A program made the translations under genes and the position numbers. A stretch of 6,272 bases of DNA from Desulfobacterales bacterium (GTDB taxonomy: Bacteria; Desulfobacterota; Desulfobacteria; Desulfobacterales; BuS5), in NCBI GenBank assembly GCA_020056865.1, contig JAGVGX010000099.1, forward strand, positions 1-6,272. The letters run 5' to 3'. Shown here piece after piece: positions 1-5,166 of this stretch. The first letter of the stretch is position 1. Each line of letters opens with the position of its first letter. The notes under the pieces are model-generated. The model had not been told where the DNA came from, did not search any database, and was given only the letters and a program-made list of their open reading frames with translations.

Positions 1-180
1 CATTGCAGTCAGCGTTTCATCATTTGGAATTTTAACTTCAAACGGAAGACCTTTATGGCAAATGATCATATTATTGAATATACCGACCGCCTGTGAATAG
101 GTTAAGCCCAAATATTCCAATATTTCTTTTGCCTGCATATAATTTTTTTGATCTATTCTTATAGTTGTTTGTGTTTTCAT
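1..180 (-). CDS. relB: RelB/DinJ-family antitoxin, N-terminal 60 residues (3' end off window)
   Basis: Sixty codons are open from the ATG at 178-180 to the left edge. The protein begins MKTQTTIRIDQKNYMQAKEI and continues with a GLTYSQAVGIF segment and then GLPFEVKIPNDET. This is the RelB/DinJ pattern: a ribbon-helix-helix start (TTIRID strand, then a helix ending in LGLTxSQA) followed by the conserved GLPFE-x-x-IPN-x-ET junction into the toxin-binding tail. Family members are DNA-binding antitoxins that neutralise a RelE/YafQ-type mRNA interferase and repress their own operon. A GGAG at 190-193 lies 9 nt before the ATG; another ATG at 182-184 is out of frame. The gene is co-oriented with the csm operon but has its own promoter and palindromic operator. 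A cognate toxin, if present, would lie beyond the left edge. The tail that decides toxin specificity is not visible. Family assignment is strong; the partner is unknown. Confidence 0.88.
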   Translation of the reverse strand, partial: MKTQTTIRIDQKNYMQAKEILEYLGLTYSQAVGIFNNMIICHKGLPFEVKIPNDETLTAM

Positions 181-216
181 ACATGATATCTCCAATCAAA
201 AATTTTTTATGTCAAT

Positions 217-245
217 AATGTATCCCATTTGGGATATAATGTCAA
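217..245 (-). promoter_or_regulatory. Sigma-70-like promoter of the relB gene
   Basis: On the minus strand there is a perfect -35 TTGACA at 240-245, a 17-nt spacer, and a -10-like TACATT at 217-222. Transcription would start near 210, leaving a short leader of about 30 nt that carries the GGAG ribosome site. The consensus match and exact spacing make this the clearest promoter in the window. It means the antitoxin gene need not depend on read-through from the csm operon. Confidence 0.62.
221..236. promoter_or_regulatory. Palindromic operator in the relB promoter
   Basis: TATCCCA (221-227), two T, then TGGGATA (230-236) form a perfect 7-bp inverted repeat with a 2-nt centre. It lies within the spacer of the relB promoter and touches its -10 element, so a bound protein would block RNA polymerase. 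Ribbon-helix-helix antitoxins usually bind short palindromes placed like this. That RelB or a RelB-toxin complex is the ligand is inferred from position. Confidence 0.6.
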
Positions 246-342
246 ATTCATAATCTCAGAAAAGGCATGAGTTTTTCTTTGGCTCTGCTGTTTTTGAAGG
301 CTTTGTCCATGTGGGCTTTGACTGCCTGAGCAAATGCTAAAT

Positions 343-1479
343 TTATGATATAAAATATTTCCTGTTTAAAATCTCGGCGATCTGTTCATTCTCAACATTA
401 TTCCGTGCTGTTGTTTCAATGAGAAAAGAAAATCCAGAATCGGAGCGTATATCGGTTACCATACAGATGCCGTTTCTTTCTCTTTGTAGATGAGCCTTAG
501 CCTCTGCTGGTTTTAAGGCTTTTACCCAAGTCCGGCTCTTCGGCTGGTGGTCACAGCTATTCGGGACACTTCTGACAAAAGGAGATTGCAGCAATTTACT
601 GGCGATGGATTTAATTCTTTCTATCCCGTGATGGCCCACCCCCTGACTCAAAAGCTTATTGTCCTTTTCAGATGCAGACCTAATGTCACGTTCAAGTTCT
701 TTGGGATAATCTTTTCTAAATCTTTCCCAAAACAACAGGCCAATTCCGCTTAAGGTCACCATCCCGTTTTCAATTTCGACAAGACAGTCAAACCTGCGGT
801 CATTATAATCAATACCATCCTGCCATTTATGTATGGAAATAGCTGTTTCCTCTTCAATCTTTTGAAGCTTGGACTCAATGCGCAATATCACGTCATCATC
901 AAGGATAAGGGGAATCCCCGTCAGGGTCAGAACGTCCTCGGAATTTTCGTGTATGTATTTGACAGGTTTGTTAAAAATCATACCCATAAGCGCAACATAT
1001 GGGACAATGCTTTTATATCCTCCGGTAGGATTAAAAATAATATTTTGGTGTTCAAGGGATATGAGATAATTCAAAAGATTCTTCAAGCCTTCTCTCTGAA
1101 ATCGGTTCCCATCTGTTGCCTGAAGACCGGCAATTTCCTTTATTTGCAACGAACTTTCAGAACATAATTCATGATCAATGAGAAACACACGGACTGATTC
1201 CGCGCACAGCTTGCCATCTATAGTGTCCGATGTGATCAATATCACCGTGTCATTTTTATCAAGGCCCATTTTGACCAGGCTTTTTATCTCTGCCGAAGTT
1301 TCATCAAGCCCGCCGGGCAGATTGATGCCACTCAATTCTTCTGCAATTCGATCTTTGACGGCCTCAATTTCTTCCTGTCGATTATTCCATTCTGATAGCG
1401 AAACGTTAAGAAAACGCTCAAGGTTGATCCCTTTTTTAGTGGCGATGGATGTGCCGCAGGTGCAAATATAAGTTTTCAT
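343..1479 (-). CDS. CARF-domain effector with probable RelE-type C-terminal ribonuclease (Cami1-like)
   Basis: A 378-residue protein. Residues 1-200 are a CARF (APE2256/CARF7-like) cyclic-oligoadenylate sensor: the first strand ends in CGTS (8-11), and NPTGGYKS (150-157), with the following hydrophobic helix and KPVKYIHE strand, forms the ligand-pocket signature. Residues about 210-260 look like a winged-helix linker. Residues about 275-378 have a RelE-like layout: helices around IERIKSIASKLLQ, a basic stretch with R316, K320, K323, K328, R333 and R335, the strand pair GICMVTDI and GFSFLIETTARN, then a last helix ending NRKYF. No HEPN R-x(4-6)-H motif is present, so it is not a typical Csm6/Csx1. 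By analogy with Cami1, cOA made by Cas10 would switch on ribosome-dependent mRNA cleavage. The start overlaps the csm5 stop by one base (TAATG), so translation is probably coupled; the nearest G-rich Shine-Dalgarno is 11 nt away, rather far. CARF is confident; RelE is inferred from pattern and architecture. Confidence 0.8.
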   Translation of the reverse strand: MKTYICTCGTSIATKKGINLERFLNVSLSEWNNRQEEIEAVKDRIAEELSGINLPGGLDETSAEIKSLVKMGLDKNDTVILITSDTIDGKLCAESVRVFLIDHELCSESSLQIKEIAGLQATDGNRFQREGLKNLLNYLISLEHQNIIFNPTGGYKSIVPYVALMGMIFNKPVKYIHENSEDVLTLTGIPLILDDDVILRIESKLQKIEEETAISIHKWQDGIDYNDRRFDCLVEIENGMVTLSGIGLLFWERFRKDYPKELERDIRSASEKDNKLLSQGVGHHGIERIKSIASKLLQSPFVRSVPNSCDHQPKSRTWVKALKPAEAKAHLQRERNGICMVTDIRSDSGFSFLIETTARNNVENEQIAEILNRKYFIS

Positions 1480-2870
1480 TATTTTTTTATCCCCACCTTA
1501 AATTTACTTGCAAGCATGGAAAGGTCTGCCGGGGGCGCGGGTTGATGTGCCTGCACTTTTTGATCAGCAGGATTTTTTTCAGAAGCCTGTTGAGATGCCG
1601 AATCAATTTCCGGTATCAGTTTCACCCATCCTGCTGTTGTCTCAACGCCATTCCAGTAAACAATTTTGCGGGATTTCGGCAAAGGGCCGCCATGTTCTGA
1701 ATCATAACTTTTGTTTTTTGTGGCGTGGATCAGAACATTTTCGTAAAGGTCGTTATCCAGTTTTTTTACAGCAAGCCCAACCGTCAGGCTGTTGTATCCT
1801 TCATCCTTGCCGATTCTTAAAACCGGGGATTCGGATTTGTTCAGGGATTTAATCTCATTTAAGTGGTTAAGAATCCGTTGCTTACCCTCCGGGGATTTAA
1901 ATTTGATATTGTCCTGATTGTTGAAAAATGAAATTTCCTCATCAAGCAAATCGTTTGAAAAGCGGTAACAATACTTCAAAATCTGATCCATGCCGGAGAC
2001 AATATTCTTTTGATTATCGTCAAACCCCATGTGATCAAGTTTGCCTTTCAGTGATTTTGTGCTTTCCAATGTAAGCGTTGATAAGCTGATTTCTGTATCC
2101 GGTTTAATATATTCATAAAAAATAGAAGGCTCCTTTGAAATATTAAAAGGTTTTACATAGCTGACCGTTAGATATTTCCCAGCGTCGAGCAGCTCACTAT
2201 CCCCAACCTGGACATATTTCATGATATCAAATTTAGCGTCTTTGGCATTGGTATTTAAAGTTCTTTCCTGAAGCTCTTTGGTGATCTTGCTCATTTCATC
2301 TTCAAGTTTCTTCTTAATATTTCCAAGAGATTCTCTTTCGTTATTCGGATTTTTTTCACCAAGATTTTTTTTATTTTTTACAAGATCGATTTCAATGTTG
2401 AATTTACTCCCAAAGTCTTTAATAGAATTGACAAGCCACTCGTTCAATTTTCTTTGGTCACGCAATGAACAATACAGCACAGCCGTTCGGATAGCGCCTT
2501 TAATTTCCGTACCGGGGATGTAAGGATGCTGCATTTGTTTTATAAAGGAATTAATATTCTTTAATTTTTCCTGTCCCGCATAGCTCGGAATTGTGTAAAT
2601 GGCCTTTTGACGCAATTGATTCTGCAAGGAAAAATTATTGTCTTTAAGTACATTTTTGAAAAAATAAAACAAATTGGGGAACCTTTCATTTTCAAGCCAT
2701 GTGACAAAACTTTTAATCTGCCCATCTTTAAACATTCCAAAAATCAGGTCTTCATTTAATATGCTTATTTGAGGTGGTTTTTTTCTGGGATCCATGAGAT
2801 AGGATAATCCATTGTATTCTTCTCCACACCCGATATGCAATGGCGATAACACCTTAAGTTTATAGTTCAT
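1479..2870 (-). CDS. csm5: Type III-A CRISPR-Cas RAMP protein Csm5 (Cas7 family)
   Basis: Csm5 caps the 3' end of the crRNA in the Csm complex and takes part in crRNA maturation. The 463-residue protein has the RAMP signatures in order: the first strand LKVLSPLHIGCG (5-16), PYIPGTEIKGAIRTA (116-130), a charged lysine-rich insert (about 160-205), LRIGKDEGYNSLTVGLAV (351-368), and the C-terminal PKSRKIV plus GWVKLIPE typical of Csm5. The end (about 422-463) is a low-complexity Ala/Pro/Gln-rich tail. An upstream in-frame ATG at 2882 would add MEGR, but those codons contain the GGAGGG Shine-Dalgarno (2875-2880) for the ATG at 2868-2870, so the later start is chosen. It overlaps the csm4 end by 11 nt and shares one base with the CARF gene. 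Length is a little above usual for the family because of the insert and tail. Confidence 0.92.
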   Translation of the reverse strand: MNYKLKVLSPLHIGCGEEYNGLSYLMDPRKKPPQISILNEDLIFGMFKDGQIKSFVTWLENERFPNLFYFFKNVLKDNNFSLQNQLRQKAIYTIPSYAGQEKLKNINSFIKQMQHPYIPGTEIKGAIRTAVLYCSLRDQRKLNEWLVNSIKDFGSKFNIEIDLVKNKKNLGEKNPNNERESLGNIKKKLEDEMSKITKELQERTLNTNAKDAKFDIMKYVQVGDSELLDAGKYLTVSYVKPFNISKEPSIFYEYIKPDTEISLSTLTLESTKSLKGKLDHMGFDDNQKNIVSGMDQILKYCYRFSNDLLDEEISFFNNQDNIKFKSPEGKQRILNHLNEIKSLNKSESPVLRIGKDEGYNSLTVGLAVKKLDNDLYENVLIHATKNKSYDSEHGGPLPKSRKIVYWNGVETTAGWVKLIPEIDSASQQASEKNPADQKVQAHQPAPPADLSMLASKFKVGIKK

Positions 2871-3894
2871 TCTTCCCTCCACGGTTTATCCATACAGGGT
2901 AGGCATAGCCATATTGATAAATGGTTTTTCCCATAATGGCTTTGACAGGAATAAGACCACCATAGTGATCCGCTTTTTTTTCGGGAGTTATCACCGACCC
3001 GGCGGTAAAATAGGATACCCGATGTTTCCATACATCTTCCCCAGAGAATTCAAGTCTTGATTCAACCTTCGACCTGATGGAGGCAAGCTGATAAAACGAA
3101 GCCTCTGCATTGATGGGTTCATTCTTGATATAGCGGGACAGGGTTATAAAAGAATCGCCTGACTGACTATTATTCCCATCAAACAGCGTTTTTTCCGCAA
3201 CCGCAACCTTGAACCAGTTTTTTCCTGTTCTGGCATTTGGGCCTACGCCAGAATCTTCCAGAAAGTGCAAAACAGGCTGGATATAATCGTCGATGTTTTT
3301 ACATTTCATGAAAAAGTAAAGCCCGAACCTTTGGCGATATGCGATTTCCGGCACATAAAATGTATTGCCAGCACATGTTGTTGATTGAGTCAGCCTGTCC
3401 AGACTGTTTTTTTGAGTTGTTTCAGTTTTGCAGTAGCGGCGGGGTTCTGAAAGATGCCTTTCAAGGTAATCTTTAAACAGAACGGCTTCATCAGGCTGTT
3501 TTAAACAGGTCTTGAAATTTAAAATCCCAACAAATTTGATTTTTTTGAATTTTTTATGTTCATTGGCGGCCCAAATCATATTAATTTTTTTTGAATAATA
3601 GGTTTCTTTTTTTACGTCCGCCTTTATAGTAAAGGTATCCATGTCATTGATGGCGAGAGGCTTCAAAACAGGTTTGGGCAAAAAATATTGGTATTCTTTG
3701 CCATCAAACTTGCAGGGGAAAGCAGAAGACAGTAAAAAAGGCGGGCTTTTTTTGTACTCTTCGAGAATTTCAACGAGCCTTTTTTCGCCAAAAAGCATCC
3801 GTATTCCCCAGCAGATAGCGCCAAAGAGCGTGTCCGAATGTAGCGGTATCTCGTAGCTTGAACGGGGAGCAAGATGGATGATATAGTCTTTCAT
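2860..3894 (-). CDS. csm4: Type III-A CRISPR-Cas RAMP protein Csm4 (Cas5 family)
   Basis: Csm4 binds the 5' repeat-derived handle of the crRNA and anchors Cas10 at the foot of the complex. The 344-residue product matches the family length. Visible features are the N-terminal LHSDTLFGAICWGIRMLFGE (18-37), a Csm4 hallmark; the segment DRLTQSTTCAGNTFYVPEI followed by a YRQRFGLYFF strand; the glycine-containing loop GVGPNARTGKNWF, which stands where Csm4 usually has its G-rich RAMP loop; and a C-terminal half with GLIPVKAIMGKTIYQYGYAY. The ATG at 3892-3894 follows AGAGGA at suitable distance, and that sequence overlaps the csm3 stop region. It starts 10 nt after csm3 and overlaps csm5 by 11 nt. 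No domain is missing. Confidence 0.92.
   Translation of the reverse strand: MKDYIIHLAPRSSYEIPLHSDTLFGAICWGIRMLFGEKRLVEILEEYKKSPPFLLSSAFPCKFDGKEYQYFLPKPVLKPLAINDMDTFTIKADVKKETYYSKKINMIWAANEHKKFKKIKFVGILNFKTCLKQPDEAVLFKDYLERHLSEPRRYCKTETTQKNSLDRLTQSTTCAGNTFYVPEIAYRQRFGLYFFMKCKNIDDYIQPVLHFLEDSGVGPNARTGKNWFKVAVAEKTLFDGNNSQSGDSFITLSRYIKNEPINAEASFYQLASIRSKVESRLEFSGEDVWKHRVSYFTAGSVITPEKKADHYGGLIPVKAIMGKTIYQYGYAYPVWINRGGKNEL
2875..2880 (-). promoter_or_regulatory. Ribosome binding site deciding the csm5 start
   Basis: GGAGGG lies 4 nt before the ATG at 2868-2870 and inside the last codons of csm4. The alternative ATG at 2880-2882 overlaps this site and so has no Shine-Dalgarno of its own at usable distance. 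Confidence 0.7.
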
Positions 3895-3904
3895 GATTTA
3901 TCCT

Positions 3905-4723
3905 CTATTTGAGTTCTGGAAAGACGCTGCCAAAATTATCAAAAATATCTTTTGGCTTATTTTTCCCATTTTGATTGACAGTTAAAACCACTTGTCCGCA
4001 GCCAAGATAATAGCTTTTGTCTCTGGCGGTTATCTGAATATTTGCGAATTCAATCTTTCCAGATCCTCGAGTGCCGCCACCTCCCAAATAAGAATCTTCG
4101 AGAAGCCTCATACCTTCAAAAAGAAGCTTTAGGTTTGCTACATCTTCCTTTTTATAAATATCATAGATAAACTCAGCCTTGAATATCGAATCTGCCGGAA
4201 CACGTTCCATACTTCTTGGGGTAGCAGCAGATGTCAGCCGGTCAATTGCGTTTTCGGTTTTAGCCTCGGTATAAATATTGTAGCCCATAGCGTCTTGCCA
4301 TTTGTTTTCTTGTTCCTTGTCTGGGCGAGCATCTCTTACTGTGAGTCGAGTTGGGCCGGGGATATTGTTCTTATGATCTTCAGCCGGAATGCCAAAGACT
4401 ATTCCAATAGGATGGGATGGATTGTTACAAAGTTTACCTTCCCATGCATTTGTGTTTTTATTTTGTTCAATACGGATAACATTGTTGCTGGGTGTAAAAT
4501 ATGACCATTCAAGGAGGCTTCTCATTTTTCCCTTCAAAGACGAGCCTGGGATATAAGGCACACCTGTAACCTTATCCTTGATAACTTGGTTATCAATACC
4601 TCCAATATCAAAACCTTCTTCTGTGCCGCCGATGTGAAGGCCGGTTTCCAATTTTATGTCAGCAGTAATAATATATTTACCAATAAATTCAAATTCGGGT
4701 TTATTTTCTTTGATATTACTCAT
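3905..4723 (-). CDS. csm3: Type III-A CRISPR-Cas backbone RNase Csm3 (Cas7 family)
   Basis: Csm3 forms the repeated backbone of the Csm filament and cuts bound target RNA at 6-nt intervals. The 272-residue protein carries LETGLHIGG (25-33) followed by IGGIDNQVIKD (40-50). The Asp in GID (D44 here) aligns with catalytic D33 of Streptococcus Csm3, so slicing should be intact. PYIPGSSLKGKMRSLLEW (56-73) is the RAMP core motif, a DRLTSAATPRSMERVPA segment is typical of Csm3, and GGGGTRGSGKIEF (214-226) is the glycine-rich loop. A GTG nine bases upstream (4730-4732) is in frame but overlaps the GGGAGGT Shine-Dalgarno, which serves the ATG at 4721-4723; that ATG is chosen. It overlaps the csm2 end by 8 nt, suggesting coupled translation. 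Confidence 0.95.
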   Translation of the reverse strand: MSNIKENKPEFEFIGKYIITADIKLETGLHIGGTEEGFDIGGIDNQVIKDKVTGVPYIPGSSLKGKMRSLLEWSYFTPSNNVIRIEQNKNTNAWEGKLCNNPSHPIGIVFGIPAEDHKNNIPGPTRLTVRDARPDKEQENKWQDAMGYNIYTEAKTENAIDRLTSAATPRSMERVPADSIFKAEFIYDIYKKEDVANLKLLFEGMRLLEDSYLGGGGTRGSGKIEFANIQITARDKSYYLGCGQVVLTVNQNGKNKPKDIFDNFGSVFPELK

Positions 4724-5150
4724 TACCGTCACCTCCCTTTTGAGTAGATACTTCTTTATGATAGGCTACAATAGCTGTCATAAAATTAACGAATTGCTTG
4801 AAATCACCTACAGTTTTAATTTTGCTATTTGTCCCATCACCTATAATCGCTTTCATCATTTCATAAAAGCCGCTATCAGGTGGTATAACCTTTCTACCTT
4901 TCGCATAGGCCAGATGGGGGATCAACATATACAATTCCGGTTCATTAAACTTCTCATCCGTCTTTCTGCTCTTTACTTTAAGCTCCAGAGCTTTGATAGT
5001 AGTAAAAACTTTTCTTAGCTGGGTGGTTTTCATCTTTTTGTTTTGTGTGGCGATCTTTTCTGCCCATTTCTTTGGAGGGGCAAACTCAGTTATTAAAACG
5101 TCTTTAAAGGTTTTTGTGTTATCTGATAGAAATTGTTGTATTTCACTCAT
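4716..5150 (-). CDS. csm2: Type III-A CRISPR-Cas small subunit Csm2 (Cas11 family)
   Basis: Csm2 is the small, mostly helical subunit that lines the Csm3 filament and contacts the crRNA-target duplex. The 144-residue protein is basic and alpha-helical, with WAEKIATQNKKMKTTQLRKV (an N-terminal Csm2-like helix whose T-x-x-QLRK pattern is characteristic), ELYMLIPHLAYAKGRK, and a final helix FKQFVNFMTAIVAYHK. It lies between cas10 and csm3, the expected place. Two ATGs are possible: 5154-5156 abuts the GGGG at 5157-5160 with no spacing, while 5148-5150 has it 6 nt upstream, so the second is chosen. The gene begins 16 nt after the cas10 stop and overlaps csm3 by 8 nt. Its central part resembles the C-terminal domain of the adjacent Cas10. 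Confidence 0.9.
   Translation of the reverse strand: MSEIQQFLSDNTKTFKDVLITEFAPPKKWAEKIATQNKKMKTTQLRKVFTTIKALELKVKSRKTDEKFNEPELYMLIPHLAYAKGRKVIPPDSGFYEMMKAIIGDGTNSKIKTVGDFKQFVNFMTAIVAYHKEVSTQKGGDGNE
4731..4737 (-). promoter_or_regulatory. Strong ribosome binding site deciding the csm3 start
   Basis: GGGAGGT, a near-perfect Shine-Dalgarno, has GGAGG ending 8 nt before the ATG at 4721-4723. It is the strongest such site in the window, which fits Csm3 being needed in several copies per complex. It excludes the overlapping upstream GTG as start. Confidence 0.75.
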
Positions 5151-5166
5151 AATCATCCCCTTTCGC

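Larger units (their letters stand above)
181..342 (-). other. Spacer between CARF effector and relB, with possible gene remnant
   Basis: The right part of this 162-nt spacer (248-337) holds a minus-strand open frame that reads like coding sequence, roughly AFAQAVKAHMDKAFKNSRAK and then EKLMPFLRL before a TGA at 248-250. The frame is open back to about 385, inside the end of the CARF gene in another frame. The only internal ATG (308-310) would give 20 residues and has no Shine-Dalgarno. I recognise no family. It may be the tail of a decayed gene, a frameshifted C-terminal extension of the CARF protein, or chance. No convincing Rho-independent terminator was found after the CARF stop. The left part (181-247) carries the relB promoter, operator and leader. 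Confidence 0.35.

Noticed and set aside
235..240. TATAAT on the plus strand as a -10 box for a rightward promoter
   Set aside because: No acceptable -35 lies 16-18 nt upstream and no plus-strand gene follows. The hexamer arises from the operator palindrome and its flank.
829..1167. Plus-strand open frame of 112 codons
   Set aside because: It lies wholly opposite the CARF gene, whose motifs are clear, and its product has no recognisable domain or ribosome site. It is an antisense shadow.
343..1479. Assignment as Csm6 (CARF-HEPN)
   Set aside because: No R-x(4-6)-H motif is present in the C-terminal half; the nearest Arg-His pair (R303 and H311) is separated by seven residues and lies in a region without HEPN-like context.
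1508..1852. Plus-strand open frame of 114 codons opposite csm5
   Set aside because: Antisense to the conserved Csm5 C-terminus; no family resemblance.
4656..5018. Plus-strand open frame of 120 codons across csm3/csm2
   Set aside because: It is antisense to two well-supported Csm genes with matching overlaps and Shine-Dalgarno sites; its hydrophobic look arises from AT-rich antisense sequence.
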